A stretch of DNA of 64,000 bases from Martelella limonii (GTDB taxonomy: Bacteria; Pseudomonadota; Alphaproteobacteria; Rhizobiales; Rhizobiaceae), in assembly GCF_013344475.1 (NCBI RefSeq), contig NZ_JABUOU010000009.1, positions 1-64,000 of the forward strand, given 5' to 3'. The translations under genes were made by a program, and so were the position numbers. Of the stretch, positions 1 through 8,956 are shown in pieces; the first letter of the stretch is position 1, and each line of letters begins with the position of its first letter. Under the pieces are notes generated by a model. The model did not search any database, was not told where the DNA came from, and saw only the letters and a program-made list of their open reading frames with translations.

Positions 1-125
1 GCGACAACGTCACGGTTGACGTCGAGCTGATCGTTCCGATCGCGATGGAAGAAAAGCTGCGCTTCGCTATCCGCGAAGGCGGCCGTACCGTCGGCGCCGG
101 CATCGTCGCCTCGATCATCAAGTAA
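1..125 (+). CDS. tuf: elongation factor Tu, C-terminal end only
   Basis: The frame enters at base 3 and gives 40 residues ending in [11 protein letters not shown] before a TAA stop. This is the universally conserved end of EF-Tu domain 3, the GTPase that delivers aminoacyl-tRNA to the ribosome. The rest of the gene lies left of the window. A tuf copy just ahead of rpsJ fits the usual str-S10 order (rpsL-rpsG-fusA-tuf-rpsJ) of alphaproteobacteria. The call is made from a short fragment, but the motif '[11 protein letters not shown]' is diagnostic. It is cut by the window edge, not degraded. Confidence 0.95.
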   Translation, partial: DNVTVDVELIVPIAMEEKLRFAIREGGRTVGAGIVASIIK

Positions 126-148
126 GCGGCTGGCCTTCGGGCTGGTTG

Positions 149-190
149 CAAATATGCACGGGGCGGGTTATCCGCCCCTGCAGATATTTG
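149..190 (+). other. long stem-loop between tuf and rpsJ
   Basis: CAAATAT (149-155) pairs with ATATTTG (184-190), GCA (156-158) with TGC (179-181), and GGGGCGG (160-166) with CCGCCCC (172-178). That makes about 17 pairs around a five-base loop with small bulges. No run of T follows, so it is not a clean intrinsic terminator. It could be an attenuator, a processing site or a 3' end stabiliser for tuf mRNA. It starts 23 bases after the tuf stop and ends 79 bases before rpsJ. Confidence 0.55.
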
Positions 191-269
191 GAAAGCCTGG
201 GCTGCAAGTTAACAACACGCCTGATCTGTGAGAGACGGCGCTGATAAGAACAAGACAAGGACGAGTCGC

Positions 270-578
270 ATGAACGGCCAGAATATCCGCATCCGCCTGA
301 AGGCGTTTGACCACCGGATCCTTGATGCCTCGACGCGTGAAATCGTTTCGACGGCAAAGCGCACCGGCGCCAATGTTCGCGGTCCGGTTCCGCTTCCCAC
401 GCGGATCGAGAAGTTCACGGTCAACCGTGGTCCGCATATCGACAAGAAGAGCCGCGAGCAGTTTGAAATGCGCACCCACAAGCGCCTGCTCGATATTGTC
501 GACCCGACTCCGCAGACCGTTGACGCGCTGATGAAGCTCGATCTGGCTGCCGGCGTGGACGTAGAAATCAAGCTCTGA
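270..578 (+). CDS. rpsJ: 30S ribosomal protein S10
   Basis: S10 (102 residues) is a 30S head protein and, as NusE, also a partner of NusB in antitermination. The protein begins [16 protein letters not shown] and carries the conserved RGPVPLPTR segment. Its length matches the usual 102-103 residues. The frame is open 14 codons further upstream, but the family start is the ATG at 270, which has AAGG at 257-260. It is the first gene of the S10 group and lies behind the stem-loop after tuf. In E. coli this operon is repressed by L4; nothing visible here proves the same control. Confidence 0.97.
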   Translation: MNGQNIRIRLKAFDHRILDASTREIVSTAKRTGANVRGPVPLPTRIEKFTVNRGPHIDKKSREQFEMRTHKRLLDIVDPTPQTVDALMKLDLAAGVDVEIKL

Positions 579-701
579 TCTTCAGGGCGAGGGATAATTA
601 AACGGGACCAATCGATTGCGCCGTGAATGGCGTGAGGATGTCCCAAACGGAGACACGCAAGGGCCTCTGGTCTTTGCCGGAACTCTAAAAGGAACGAACC
701 G

Positions 702-1397
702 ATGCGTTCAGGTGTGATAGCACAGAAGGTGGGAATGACCCGCGTCTTCACAGACGCAGGAGAGCATATCCCTGTAACAGTTTTGCGAATGGACGGCTGC
801 CAGGTCGTTTCCACGCGCACCAAGGAAAAGAACGGCTACACCGCCGTTCAGCTCGGCGCCGGCCGTTCGAAGGTGAAGAACACCTCGAAGGCACTGCGCG
901 GCCATTTCGCTGCAGCCTCGGTTGAGCCGAAGGCCAAGCTCGTTGAATTCCGCGTGTCGGAAGACAACCTCCTCGATGTTGGCGCCGAACTGACGGCCAG
1001 CCACTTCGTTTCCGGCCAGCTCGTCGACGTGACCGGCACCACCATCGGTAAGGGTTTTGCCGGTGCGATGAAGCGCCACAACTTCGGCGGCCTGCGCGCC
1101 ACCCACGGCGTATCGGTTTCGCACCGTTCGCACGGCTCGACCGGTTCCAACCAGGATCCGGGTAAGGTCTGGAAGGGCAAGCGCATGGCTGGCCACATGG
1201 GCCAGACCCGCGTCACGACGCAGAACCTCGAGGTTGTCCGCACCGATGAAGAGCGCGGCCTGATCCTCGTCAAGGGTGCCGTTCCCGGTTCGAAGGGCGC
1301 CTGGATCGTGGTTCGCGATGCCGTGAAGTCCGGTGTTCCTGAAAATGCGCCGCGGCCTGCAGGCCTGCGTGCGGCTGAAACCAATGGAGCCGAATAA
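702..1397 (+). CDS. rplC: 50S ribosomal protein L3
   Basis: L3 binds 23S rRNA near its 3' end, is one of the earliest 50S assembly proteins and reaches toward the peptidyl-transferase centre. The 231-residue product has the [11 protein letters not shown] segment, which contains the glutamine methylated by PrmB in other bacteria. It is about 20 residues longer than E. coli L3 because of a C-terminal tail rich in Ala, Pro and Glu. AAGGA at 689-693 precedes the ATG. Its TAA overlaps the rplD ATG by one base (TAATG), which suggests translational coupling. Confidence 0.97.
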   Translation: MRSGVIAQKVGMTRVFTDAGEHIPVTVLRMDGCQVVSTRTKEKNGYTAVQLGAGRSKVKNTSKALRGHFAAASVEPKAKLVEFRVSEDNLLDVGAELTASHFVSGQLVDVTGTTIGKGFAGAMKRHNFGGLRATHGVSVSHRSHGSTGSNQDPGKVWKGKRMAGHMGQTRVTTQNLEVVRTDEERGLILVKGAVPGSKGAWIVVRDAVKSGVPENAPRPAGLRAAETNGAE

Positions 1398-2017
1398 TGG
1401 ATCTCACAGTTAAAACACTTGAGGGCAAGGACGCCGGCAAGGTCAGCCTGAAGGACGAGATCTTCGGCCTCGAGCCGCGCGAAGACATCCTCGCCCGCAT
1501 GGTGCGCTACCAGCTCGCTGCCAAGCGTCAGGGTTCGCACAAGGTCAAGGGCCGCTCGGAAGTTTCTCTGACCGGCGCCAAGATGTACAAGCAGAAGGGC
1601 ACAGGTAACGCCCGCCACCACGCCAAGCGTGCGCCGCAGTTCCGCGGCGGTGGTGTTGCCCATGGTCCGGTTGTGCGCGATCACGCTCACGATCTGCCGA
1701 AGAAGGTTCGTGCGCTTGCTCTGAAGCATGCGCTTTCGACCAAGGCCAAGTCCGAAGACCTGATCATCATCGACGATCTGGTTGCAAAGGAAGCCAAGAC
1801 CAAGGCGCTGCTGTCGCAGTTCTCCGGTCTCGGGCTCGACAATGCGCTGATCATCGGCGGTGCGGAAGTGGATGGCAACTTCAAGCTTGCTGCCCGCAAC
1901 ATCCCGAATATCGATGTTCTGCCGGTTCAGGGCATCAATGTGTATGACATCCTGCGCCGCGGCAAGCTCGTGCTGTCGAAGTCTGCGGTCGAAGCTCTGG
2001 AGGAGCGATTCAAATGA
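1397..2017 (+). CDS. rplD: 50S ribosomal protein L4
   Basis: L4 (206 residues) lines the exit tunnel through a long loop, here the basic glycine-rich segment around [14 protein letters not shown] at about residues 75-90. In enterobacteria it also represses the S10 operon. The start overlaps the rplC stop by one base and its own stop overlaps the rplW ATG by four bases (ATGA), so L3-L4-L23 are tightly coupled. Length and both terminal regions are normal for alphaproteobacteria. Confidence 0.97.
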   Translation: MDLTVKTLEGKDAGKVSLKDEIFGLEPREDILARMVRYQLAAKRQGSHKVKGRSEVSLTGAKMYKQKGTGNARHHAKRAPQFRGGGVAHGPVVRDHAHDLPKKVRALALKHALSTKAKSEDLIIIDDLVAKEAKTKALLSQFSGLGLDNALIIGGAEVDGNFKLAARNIPNIDVLPVQGINVYDILRRGKLVLSKSAVEALEERFK

Positions 2018-2307
2018 GCGATATCCGCCATTACGACGTGATCGTTTCGCCGGTCATCACCGAGAAGTCCACGCTGGTTTCCGATAACAACCAGATCGTG
2101 TTCAATGTTGCCAAGGATGCAAGCAAGCCGGAGATCAAGGCCGCTGTCGAAGGTCTCTTCGGCGTGAAGGTCAAGGCCGTCAACACGCTTGTTCGCAAGG
2201 GCAAGATCAAGCGCTTCCGGAATTTCTCCGGCAAGCAGAAGGACGTCAAGAAGGCGATCGTCACCCTGGCTGAAGGCCAGTCCGTGGACGTGACGACCGG
2301 CGTTTGA
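2014..2307 (+). CDS. rplW: 50S ribosomal protein L23
   Basis: L23 (97 residues) sits at the tunnel exit, where trigger factor and SRP dock. The N-terminal VSPVITEKS motif contains the glutamate that contacts trigger factor in the family. The start is the ATG within the ATGA overlap with rplD. The gene is followed by a 41-base spacer to rplB with a GGGAATGAG ribosome site. Confidence 0.97.
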   Translation: MSDIRHYDVIVSPVITEKSTLVSDNNQIVFNVAKDASKPEIKAAVEGLFGVKVKAVNTLVRKGKIKRFRNFSGKQKDVKKAIVTLAEGQSVDVTTGV

Positions 2308-2348
2308 AACAGACCCGTTAGGGTAAAGACCCAATAGGGAATGAGAAA

Positions 2349-3185
2349 ATGGCATTGAAAACATTCAATCCGACAACGCCGAGCCAGCGCCAGCTGGTGA
2401 TCGTCGAGCGTTCGGAGCTTTACAAGGGCAAGCCCGTCAAGGCTTTGACGCAGGGCCTGTCGTCCAAGGGCGGCCGCAATAACTACGGCCGCGTTACGGC
2501 GCGCTTCCAGGGCGGTGGCCACAAGCGCACCTATCGCATGATCGACTTCAAGCGTCGCAAGTTCGGCGTTGAGGGCACGGTCGAGCGTCTTGAGTACGAC
2601 CCCAACCGGTCGGCCTTCATCGCGCTCATCAACTATGCAGACGGCGAACTGGCCTACATCCTGGCCCCGCAGCGTCTGGCAGTTGGCGACAAGGTGTCGG
2701 CTTCCGACAGCGCCATCGACGTGAAGCCGGGCAACGCGATGCCCCTGCAGAACATTCCGGTCGGCTCGATCGTGCATAACGTCGAGATGAAGCCGGGCAA
2801 GGGTGGCCAGATCGCCCGTTCGGCAGGCACCTACGTTCAGCTCGTCGGTCGCGACCAGGGCATGGCGATCCTTCGCCTGAACTCCGGTGAACAGCGTCTG
2901 GTGCCGGGCTCTTGCCTTGCAACGATCGGCGCTGTATCGAACCCCGACCATTCCAACACGAATGACGGCAAGGCCGGTCGTTCGCGCTGGCGGGGCAAGC
3001 GTCCGCATGTTCGCGGCGTCGTCATGAACCCGATCGACCACCCGCACGGTGGTGGTGAAGGCCGCACTTCGGGTGGTCGTCACCCGGTCTCGCCCTGGGG
3101 CAAGCCCACCAAGGGCAAGCGTACGCGCAAGAACAAGTCGACCGACAAGTTCATCATGCGTTCGCGCCACCAGAAGAAGAAATAA
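2349..3185 (+). CDS. rplB: 50S ribosomal protein L2
   Basis: L2 (278 residues) is needed for subunit joining and the peptidyl-transferase region. The C-terminal [17 protein letters not shown] block, with its conserved histidine, is intact. The last 20 residues are strongly basic. E. coli L2 has 273 residues, so the length is normal. It lies between rplW and rpsS in standard order. Confidence 0.97.
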   Translation: MALKTFNPTTPSQRQLVIVERSELYKGKPVKALTQGLSSKGGRNNYGRVTARFQGGGHKRTYRMIDFKRRKFGVEGTVERLEYDPNRSAFIALINYADGELAYILAPQRLAVGDKVSASDSAIDVKPGNAMPLQNIPVGSIVHNVEMKPGKGGQIARSAGTYVQLVGRDQGMAILRLNSGEQRLVPGSCLATIGAVSNPDHSNTNDGKAGRSRWRGKRPHVRGVVMNPIDHPHGGGEGRTSGGRHPVSPWGKPTKGKRTRKNKSTDKFIMRSRHQKKK

Positions 3186-3200
3186 GAGAGGTAGTCTGAA

Positions 3201-3479
3201 ATGGCTCGTTCAGTATGGAAGGGACCGTTTGTTGACGGCTATCTTCTCAAGAAGGCTGAGAAGGTTCGTGAAGGCGGCCGCCACGAAGTGATCAAGATCT
3301 GGAGCCGTCGCTCCACGATCATGCCTCAGTTCGTCGGCCTCACCTTCGGCGTCTACAATGGTTCGAAGCACATTCCGGTTTCGGTATCGGAAGAGATGGT
3401 CGGCCACAAGTTCGGCGAATTCGCGCCGACCCGTACCTATTATGGTCACGGCGCCGACAAGAAGGCGAAGAGGAAGTAA
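3201..3479 (+). CDS. rpsS: 30S ribosomal protein S19
   Basis: S19 (92 residues) forms a head complex with S13 that contacts the A- and P-site tRNAs. The [18 protein letters not shown] start and the C-terminal basic [11 protein letters not shown] tail are typical. GAGAGG lies at good distance from the ATG. The rplV start follows only two bases after the stop. Confidence 0.97.
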   Translation: MARSVWKGPFVDGYLLKKAEKVREGGRHEVIKIWSRRSTIMPQFVGLTFGVYNGSKHIPVSVSEEMVGHKFGEFAPTRTYYGHGADKKAKRK

Positions 3480-3481
3480 CA

Positions 3482-3865
3482 ATGGGCAAGACAAAAGCCG
3501 CACGTCGGCTTAAGGAAAATGAGGCGCAGGCTGTTACGCGCACGATCCGCGTCAGCCCGCAGAAGCTCAACCTCGTCGCCGCAATGATCCGCGGCAAGAA
3601 GGTTGACCGGGCGCTGGCCGAACTCGAATTCTCGCAGAAGCGGGTTTCCGAGACTGTTCGCAAGACGCTGGAATCGGCGATCGCGAACGCTGAAAACAAC
3701 CACGATCTCGACGTTGACCAGCTCATCGTCGCGGAAGCCTATGTCGGCAAGTCGATTGTCGCCAAGCGCTTCATGGTTCGTGGTCGTGGCCGTGCATCGC
3801 GCATCCTGAAGCCGTTCTCGCACCTGACGATCGTCGTTCGCGAAGTCGAAGAGGAGGCCGCATAA
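3482..3865 (+). CDS. rplV: 50S ribosomal protein L22
   Basis: L22 (127 residues) lines the exit tunnel opposite L4. Its C-terminal beta-hairpin is represented by the basic [20 protein letters not shown] region, where macrolide-resistance changes are known in other species. The TAA overlaps the next ATG (TAATG at 3863-3867), which couples it to rpsC. Length is slightly above the E. coli protein (110) and usual for rhizobia. Confidence 0.97.
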   Translation: MGKTKAARRLKENEAQAVTRTIRVSPQKLNLVAAMIRGKKVDRALAELEFSQKRVSETVRKTLESAIANAENNHDLDVDQLIVAEAYVGKSIVAKRFMVRGRGRASRILKPFSHLTIVVREVEEEAA

Positions 3866-4578
3866 TGGGTCAGAAAATCAATCCGATCGGCTTCCGCCTC
3901 GGTATCAACCGCACCTGGGATAGCCGCTGGTTCGCAGACAACCACGAATATGGCAAGCTTCTTCACGAAGACCTGAAGATCCGCAGCTATATCCAGAAGG
4001 AACTGAAGCAGGCCGGCATTTCCAAGGTCGTGATCGAGCGTCCGCACAAGAAGTGCCGCGTGACGATCCACTCGGCGCGTCCGGGCCTGATCATCGGCAA
4101 GAAGGGCGCTGACATCGAAAAGCTGCGCCGCAAGCTCGCCACGATGACGGATTCGGAAATGCACCTCAACATCGTTGAAGTGCGCAAGCCCGAAACCGAC
4201 GCCACGCTCGTCGCTCAGTCGATCGCTCAGCAGCTGGAACGCCGTATCGCGTTCCGCCGCGCCATGAAGCGTTCGGTTCAGACCGCGATGCGCATGGGCG
4301 CTGAAGGTATTCGTATCGTCTGCGGCGGCCGTCTCGGCGGCGCGGAAATCGCTCGTACCGAATGGTACCGCGAAGGCCGCGTTCCGCTTCACACGCTGCG
4401 CGCCGACATCGACTACGGTACGGCTGAAGCTGAAACCGCATACGGTATCTGCGGCATCAAGGTCTGGATCTTCAAGGGCGAAATCCTTGAGCACGATCCG
4501 ATGGCCTCCGAGCGTCGCGCCACCGAAGGCGACAACAAGGGTAACAGCGGCAACAATCGCCGCCGCGAGAACGCCTGA
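3865..4578 (+). CDS. rpsC: 30S ribosomal protein S3
   Basis: S3 (237 residues) lies at the mRNA entry channel and helps unwind mRNA. A type II KH domain is visible with the GXXG loop in [13 protein letters not shown] at about residues 73-85. The C-terminal 20 residues form a polar Asn/Gly/Arg tail. The gene is coupled to rplV by a one-base overlap. A long open frame runs antisense to it but reflects codon bias only. Confidence 0.97.
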   Translation: MGQKINPIGFRLGINRTWDSRWFADNHEYGKLLHEDLKIRSYIQKELKQAGISKVVIERPHKKCRVTIHSARPGLIIGKKGADIEKLRRKLATMTDSEMHLNIVEVRKPETDATLVAQSIAQQLERRIAFRRAMKRSVQTAMRMGAEGIRIVCGGRLGGAEIARTEWYREGRVPLHTLRADIDYGTAEAETAYGICGIKVWIFKGEILEHDPMASERRATEGDNKGNSGNNRRRENA

Positions 4579-4614
4579 TTTCAGGCGTTCCGCGAAGTTC
4601 GGAGATAGAAGAAA

Positions 4615-5028
4615 ATGTTGCAGCCAAAGCGTACAAAGTACCGCAAGCAGTTCAAGGGCCGCATCCATGGCGTTGCCAAGGGCGGCAGCGACCTGGCTTT
4701 CGGTGAATATGGGCTGAAGGCGCAGGAACCCAACCGCGTCAACGCACGTGAGATCGAAGCGGCCCGCCGCGCGATCACCCGTCACATGAAGCGTGCCGGC
4801 CGCGTATGGATCCGTATTTTCCCTGACGTTCCGGTCACCTCGAAGCCGACCGAAGTGCGTATGGGTAAAGGTAAGGGCGGCGTTGACTATTGGGCAGCCA
4901 AGGTCAAGCCGGGCCGGATCATGTTCGAAATCGACGGCGTGAGCGAAGACATTGCCCGCGAAGCCCTGCGTCTCGGCGCAGCCAAGCTTTCGGTCAAGAC
5001 CCGCTTCATCCAGCGCATCGCCGAATAA
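4615..5028 (+). CDS. rplP: 50S ribosomal protein L16
   Basis: L16 (137 residues) organises the A-site side of the peptidyl-transferase centre and joins late in 50S assembly. The [16 protein letters not shown] start and the [18 protein letters not shown] segment are conserved; the latter holds the arginine-hydroxylation region known in E. coli. GGAG about 14 bases upstream serves the ATG. Three bases and an AAGGAG site separate it from the L29 region. Confidence 0.97.
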   Translation: MLQPKRTKYRKQFKGRIHGVAKGGSDLAFGEYGLKAQEPNRVNAREIEAARRAITRHMKRAGRVWIRIFPDVPVTSKPTEVRMGKGKGGVDYWAAKVKPGRIMFEIDGVSEDIAREALRLGAAKLSVKTRFIQRIAE

Positions 5029-5040
5029 GGAGTGGTACTG

Positions 5041-5241
5041 ATGAAAACCTCTGACGTACACGCCATGACGGAAGACCAGCTCAAGGACGAACTCGTCAAG
5101 CTGAAGAAGGAGCAGTTCAACCTGCGCTTTCAGAAGGCGACCGGCCAGCTGGAACAGACGGGCCGCATCAAGCAGGTTCGTCGCGACATCGCGCGTGTAA
5201 AGACAATCGCAAGCCAGAAGGCTTCGGCCTCCAAGGCCTGA
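5041..5241 (+). CDS. rpmC: 50S ribosomal protein L29
   Basis: L29 (66 residues) is a two-helix protein near the tunnel exit beside L23. The sequence has the family core [17 protein letters not shown]. The frame is open from a GTG at 5032, but AAGGAGTGG at 5027-5035 sits 6-14 bases before the ATG at 5041 and would overlap the GTG, so 5041 is chosen. This also gives the standard rhizobial length. It is followed by rpsQ after 21 bases. Confidence 0.95.
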   Translation: MKTSDVHAMTEDQLKDELVKLKKEQFNLRFQKATGQLEQTGRIKQVRRDIARVKTIASQKASASKA

Positions 5242-5262
5242 ACGTAAGGGACCGACAAGAAA

Positions 5263-5508
5263 ATGCCTAAACGCATCCTGCAAGGCGTTGTCGTTAGCGA
5301 CAAGAACGATAAAACGGTCGTCGTCCGGGTAGAGCGTCGTTTCGCCCACCCGCTGCTTCAGAAGACCGTACGCCGCTCGAAGAAGTACAAGGCGCACGAC
5401 GCCGAAAACCAGTACAAGACCGGGGACACCGTATTCATCCAGGAGTGCGCCCCGATCTCGAAGGACAAGCGCTGGACGGTGGTTTCCACCGTTTCCGCCG
5501 ACGCTTGA
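5263..5508 (+). CDS. rpsQ: 30S ribosomal protein S17
   Basis: S17 (81 residues) is a primary 16S rRNA-binding protein with an OB fold. Conserved stretches are [19 protein letters not shown] and the C-terminal RPLSK-like PISKDKRW. It is the last gene before the largest gap inside the ribosomal cluster (344 bases). Two stem-loops there suggest that the S10 and spc transcription units are at least partly separated. Confidence 0.97.
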   Translation: MPKRILQGVVVSDKNDKTVVVRVERRFAHPLLQKTVRRSKKYKAHDAENQYKTGDTVFIQECAPISKDKRWTVVSTVSADA

Positions 5509-5515
5509 TCCGGAA

Positions 5516-5566
5516 ATACAGGCAGTATTTCGCCACAGCCCTTGCGCTTTGGCGAAATTTCTGTAT
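5516..5566 (+). other. stem-loop after rpsQ
   Basis: ATACAG (5516-5521) pairs with CTGTAT (5561-5566). ATTTCGCCA (5527-5535) pairs with TGGCGAAAT (5550-5558). The two helices stack across a small internal loop and enclose a 14-base apical loop. No T run follows. It begins eight bases after the rpsQ stop, so it may protect the 3' end of the S10 transcript or be an RNase III-type processing site. Confidence 0.55.
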
Positions 5567-5587
5567 GTAGCACGGCAGAAGTGCAAA

Positions 5588-5613
5588 GGGCGTCCGGCAA
5601 CGGGCGGCCTTTT
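5588..5613 (+). terminator. terminator-like hairpin with GCAA loop
   Basis: GGGCGTCCG (5588-5596) pairs with CGGGCGGCC (5601-5609), with one mismatch and one G-U, around a GCAA tetraloop. Four T follow at once (5610-5613). This is the shape of a short intrinsic terminator inside the S10-spc cluster. Full termination here would require a separate spc promoter; partial read-through is equally possible. Confidence 0.5.
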
Positions 5614-5852
5614 CCGTAAGGGCGCTACCCCTTTGGGGAGGATCTCGATCCGAATGGCGGCCCTGAAAGACGCTACACCAAGACGCTCCGGCTCTTGAAA
5701 CCGTGCCGCCGCAAGGCGACGCGATGGCCGGGTAAGGAATTTGAGCGGCCGCAGGCCTTGATGAAGGGCAGGCGGGCGCTTCGATACGTGTCGATTAAGC
5801 TGGTCTAGGGGGTATCCCAACCGGGCCGGTAACAACAAGAAGGCGACCTGAT

Positions 5853-6221
5853 ATGATTCAGATGCAAACAAACCTCGACGTGGCGGATAATTCCGGCGCA
5901 CGTCGTGTCATGTGCATCAAGGTTCTGGGCGGCTCCAAGCGTAAATATGCCTCCGTCGGCGACATCATCGTCGTATCCGTAAAAGAGGCTGTTCCGCGCG
6001 GGCGCGTCAAGAAGGGCGATGTGATGAAGGCCGTTGTCGTTCGCACGGCAAAGGACATCCGCCGCGCTGATGGCTCGGTCATCCGCTTCGACGGCAACGC
6101 TGCCGTTTTGATCAACAACAACAAAGAGCCGATCGGTACGCGTATCTTCGGGCCAGTGCCGCGTGAATTGCGCGCCAAGAGCCACATGAAGATCATCTCC
6201 CTGGCTCCTGAAGTTCTGTAA
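5853..6221 (+). CDS. rplN: 50S ribosomal protein L14
   Basis: L14 (122 residues) forms intersubunit bridges with 16S rRNA and binds the silencing factor RsfS in many bacteria. It begins [18 protein letters not shown], the family signature region, and has the normal 122-residue length. It is the first gene of the spc group here. A ribosome site AAGAAGG lies at 5837-5843. Confidence 0.97.
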   Translation: MIQMQTNLDVADNSGARRVMCIKVLGGSKRKYASVGDIIVVSVKEAVPRGRVKKGDVMKAVVVRTAKDIRRADGSVIRFDGNAAVLINNNKEPIGTRIFGPVPRELRAKSHMKIISLAPEVL

Positions 6222-6234
6222 GGGAGCGCGGAAA

Positions 6235-6546
6235 ATGCAGAGAATCAAGAAGGGCGACAAGGTTGTCGTCATCGCCGGCAAGGACAAGGGCCGCACCGGT
6301 GAAGTGGTTTCGGTGTTCCCGAAGGAAGACCGCGCCGTCGTGTCCGGCATCAATGTCGTGCGTCGCCACCAGCGCCAGACGCAGACCGCCGAAGCCGGTA
6401 TCATCACCAAGGAAGCGCCGGTTCATCTGTCGAACCTCGCCATTGCCGATCCCAAGGACGGCAAGCCGACCCGCGTCGGTTTCAAGATCGAGGGCGACAA
6501 GAAGGTGCGCTATGCAAAGCGTTCGGGAGATGTGATCGATGGCTGA
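6235..6546 (+). CDS. rplX: 50S ribosomal protein L24
   Basis: L24 (103 residues) is an assembly initiator that binds the 5' domain of 23S rRNA. A KOW motif is visible near the N-terminus ([17 protein letters not shown]). The last eight bases overlap the start of rplE (6539-6546), so L24 and L5 are translated in different frames across that stretch and are probably coupled. Confidence 0.97.
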   Translation: MQRIKKGDKVVVIAGKDKGRTGEVVSVFPKEDRAVVSGINVVRRHQRQTQTAEAGIITKEAPVHLSNLAIADPKDGKPTRVGFKIEGDKKVRYAKRSGDVIDG

Positions 6547-7096
6547 AGCAAAGTACGAGCCGCGCCTGAAGAAGGTTTACGGCGAAAAGATCCGCGCTGA
6601 GCTGCAGGAGCAGTTCTCCTTCGCCAATGAGATGATGATCCCGCGCCTGGACAAGGTCGTGATCAACATGGGCGTCGGCGAAGCTGTGGGCGATTCGAAG
6701 AAGCCCGCAACCGCTGCTGCCGATCTTTCGGCAATTGCCGGCCAGAAGGCGATCATCACCCATGCGCGCAACTCCATCGCAGGCTTCAAGGTCCGCGAAG
6801 GCATGCCGATCGGCGCCAAGGTGACGCTGCGCGGCGCACGCATGTATGAATTCGTTGATCGCCTCATCAACATCGCGCTTCCGCGCGTTCGCGACTTCCG
6901 GGGTCTCAATCCGAAGAGCTTTGACGGCCGTGGCAACTTCGCCATGGGCATCAAGGAGCACATCGTGTTCCCTGAGATCGAATACGACAAGGTCGATCAG
7001 ATGTGGGGCATGGATATCATCGTTTGCACGACGGCTCAGTCGGACGACGAAGCACGGGCGCTGCTCACAGCGTTCAACTTCCCGTTCCGCAAGTAA
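6539..7096 (+). CDS. rplE: 50S ribosomal protein L5
   Basis: L5 (185 residues) binds 5S rRNA and forms a bridge to the 30S head. The [10 protein letters not shown] and the [16 protein letters not shown] segments are family hallmarks. Length is a little above E. coli (179), mostly at the N-terminus. The gene starts inside the end of rplX, with GGGAGATG as ribosome site. Confidence 0.97.
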   Translation: MAEAKYEPRLKKVYGEKIRAELQEQFSFANEMMIPRLDKVVINMGVGEAVGDSKKPATAAADLSAIAGQKAIITHARNSIAGFKVREGMPIGAKVTLRGARMYEFVDRLINIALPRVRDFRGLNPKSFDGRGNFAMGIKEHIVFPEIEYDKVDQMWGMDIIVCTTAQSDDEARALLTAFNFPFRK

Positions 7097-7129
7097 CCGT
7101 AACGACGAGCGTAGAAAAGGAACAACGAC

Positions 7130-7435
7130 ATGGCTAAAGTAAGCGCAGTCGAGAAAAATAAGCGCCGCCGCGAGACGGTTGCACGGGATGCTGAAAAGCG
7201 TGCCGCGCTGAAGGCGATCATCATGGACCAGAAGCTTCCGATCGAGGAGCGCTTTCGCGCTACCCTGAAGCTTGCCGACATGCCGCGCGACGGCTCCAAG
7301 ACGCGCATCCGCAACCGTTGCCAAGTGTCTGGCCGTCCGCGTGCGTATTACCGCAAGCTGGGCATGTCCCGTATCGCACTTCGTGACCTCGGCAACACCG
7401 GCAAAGTGCCCGGTATTGTCAAGTCGAGCTGGTAA
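7130..7435 (+). CDS. rpsN: 30S ribosomal protein S14 (zinc-free type)
   Basis: S14 (101 residues) is a 30S head protein that works with S3 and S10. Only one cysteine is present in the C-terminal [19 protein letters not shown] region, so this is the long form without the four-cysteine zinc site found in short S14 proteins. An AAAAGGA site precedes the start. No alternative zinc-binding copy is seen in the window. Confidence 0.96.
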   Translation: MAKVSAVEKNKRRRETVARDAEKRAALKAIIMDQKLPIEERFRATLKLADMPRDGSKTRIRNRCQVSGRPRAYYRKLGMSRIALRDLGNTGKVPGIVKSSW

Positions 7436-7447
7436 GGAGGCGTTTCG

Positions 7448-7846
7448 ATGGCAATGTCTGATCCCCTGGGTGATATGCTCACCCGTATCCGCAATGGTGC
7501 CTCGCGCCGCAAGTCTTCCGTGACCACGCCGGCTTCCAAGCTGCGTGCCCGCGTTCTGGACGTGCTGCAGGCAGAAGGCTACATCCGCGGCTACACCCAG
7601 ACCGACTTCGACAACGGCAAGTCCGAGATCGAAATCGAGCTGAAGTACTACGAAAACGCTTCGGTGATCCGCGAGATCGCCCGCGTTTCCAAGCCGGGCC
7701 GCCGGGTTTATGTCTCGGTCAAGTCCATTCCGCAGATCGCAAACGGTCTGGGTATCACGATCCTCTCCACCCCCAAGGGTGTGATGGCTGATCACCAGGC
7801 GCGCGAACAGAATGTTGGTGGCGAGGTACTCTGCTCGGTCTTCTAA
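7448..7846 (+). CDS. rpsH: 30S ribosomal protein S8
   Basis: S8 (132 residues) binds helix 21 of 16S rRNA and in E. coli represses the spc operon by binding rplE mRNA. The N-terminal [14 protein letters not shown] and C-terminal [10 protein letters not shown] are conserved. Two in-frame ATGs lie six bases apart. The first (7448) is chosen because AAGGAGG at 7434-7440 is eight bases upstream of it. Confidence 0.96.
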   Translation: MAMSDPLGDMLTRIRNGASRRKSSVTTPASKLRARVLDVLQAEGYIRGYTQTDFDNGKSEIEIELKYYENASVIREIARVSKPGRRVYVSVKSIPQIANGLGITILSTPKGVMADHQAREQNVGGEVLCSVF

Positions 7847-7888
7847 GACCTGAGCAGATCCTCCTAGCGAAACAGACAGGTAAACAAA

Positions 7889-8422
7889 ATGTCTCGTATC
7901 GGTAAAAAGCCCGTTCAGGTTCCCAAGGGTGTGACTGCGTCGGTAGACGGCCAGAAGATCACTGCCAAGGGCCCGAAGGGTGAACTGTTCTTCGTCGCCA
8001 ATGACGAAGTCAGCGTTTCGATGGAAGACGGCGCGATCGTCGTTTCTCCGATCAACCAGTCCAAGGAAGCCCGCTCCAAGTGGGGCATGTCCCGGACGAT
8101 GGTTGAGAACATCATGAAGGGTGTCACCGACGGTTACGAGCGCAAGCTCGAGATCAACGGCGTTGGTTACCGCGCGGCGATGCAGGGCAAGAACCTGCAG
8201 CTCTCGCTCGGCTTCTCCCACGAAGTTGTGTATCAGCCGCCGGAAGGCATCACACTCGCCTGCCCGAAGCCGACGGAAATCACCGTCACCGGCATCGACA
8301 AGCAGCAGGTGGGTCAGGTCGCTGCGAACATTCGCGAATATCGCGGTCCCGAGCCCTACAAGGGCAAGGGCGTGAAATACGCGGAAGAGCGCATCGTCCG
8401 CAAGGAAGGCAAGAAGAAGTAA
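7889..8422 (+). CDS. rplF: 50S ribosomal protein L6
   Basis: L6 (177 residues) has two similar RNA-binding domains and sits near the sarcin-ricin loop, where translation factors bind. The MSRIGKKPV start and the C-terminal PYKGKGVKY motif are conserved. It lies 42 bases after rpsH and 12 before rplR. Confidence 0.97.
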   Translation: MSRIGKKPVQVPKGVTASVDGQKITAKGPKGELFFVANDEVSVSMEDGAIVVSPINQSKEARSKWGMSRTMVENIMKGVTDGYERKLEINGVGYRAAMQGKNLQLSLGFSHEVVYQPPEGITLACPKPTEITVTGIDKQQVGQVAANIREYRGPEPYKGKGVKYAEERIVRKEGKKK

Positions 8423-8434
8423 GGATCACGCGAC

Positions 8435-8797
8435 ATGGCTAGCAGGAAAGAAACAGTTGCACGCCGCGCCAGCCGCGTGCGTCGACAGCTCAAGAAGGTC
8501 GCAAACGGCCGTCCGCGTCTGTCGGTTCATCGTTCTTCGAAGAACATCTACGCCCAGATCATCGATGATGTTGCCGGCCGCACGCTGGCTGCCGCATCGA
8601 CGCTCGACGCTTCGCTCCGCGGCGACCTGAAGACGGGGGCCGATCGCGCAGCCGCCGAGGCCGTTGGCAAGCTCGTTGCAGAGCGCGCCACCAAGGCCGG
8701 CGTCAAGGAAGTCGTGTTCGATCGCGGCGCCTTCATCTTTCACGGTCGCATCAAGGCTCTTGCCGATGGTGCCCGCGAAGGTGGTCTGAGCTTCTGA
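8435..8797 (+). CDS. rplR: 50S ribosomal protein L18
   Basis: L18 (120 residues) binds 5S rRNA together with L5. The central [18 protein letters not shown] and the C-terminal [18 protein letters not shown] are typical. A 159-base gap with a perfect tetraloop hairpin follows, the second largest gap in the spc group. Confidence 0.97.
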   Translation: MASRKETVARRASRVRRQLKKVANGRPRLSVHRSSKNIYAQIIDDVAGRTLAAASTLDASLRGDLKTGADRAAAEAVGKLVAERATKAGVKEVVFDRGAFIFHGRIKALADGAREGGLSF

Positions 8798-8809
8798 TCA
8801 AGACTTGAG

Positions 8810-8827
8810 GCGCGCGGCAACGCGCGC
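8810..8827 (+). terminator. perfect GCAA hairpin between rplR and rpsE
   Basis: GCGCGCG (8810-8816) pairs perfectly with CGCGCGC (8821-8827) around GCAA, 12 bases after the rplR stop. The sequence after it is TTCTC, so the T tract is weak. It may be a partial terminator, a pause site or an mRNA-stabilising loop. The GCAA loop recurs after rpsQ and rplQ. Confidence 0.45.
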
Positions 8828-8956
8828 TTCTCCCGCATCGGGACGATACTGTTCTTCAAGAGCCAAGTCGCCCGGTGTTTCACCGGCCGCCACGCCTGAG
8901 GGCTAGCGGCTTTCTCTTATGCCGATTGCACCCGGAAAAGAAAAAGGAACAGGACA

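Larger units (their letters stand above)
5509..5852 (+). other. 344-base gap between rpsQ and rplN
   Basis: No convincing gene is present; short frames such as the ATG near 5656 stop within about 15 codons. The gap holds two stem-loops (5516-5566 and 5588-5613), described separately. Then follow about 200 bases of GC-rich sequence that must carry any promoter for the spc genes, and the rplN ribosome site AAGAAGG at 5837-5843. I could not place a promoter with confidence; TTGATG at about 5758 with a poor -10 is the best I see. Confidence 0.6.

Noticed and set aside
3739-5901. 720-codon open frame antisense to rplV-rpsC-rplP-rpmC-rpsQ
   Set aside because: It mirrors strongly biased GC3 codons of ribosomal genes. 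It has no family, no ribosome site and opposes five certain genes.
6482-8221. 579-codon open frame antisense to rplE-rplF
   Set aside because: Same mirror effect; no start signal or domain.
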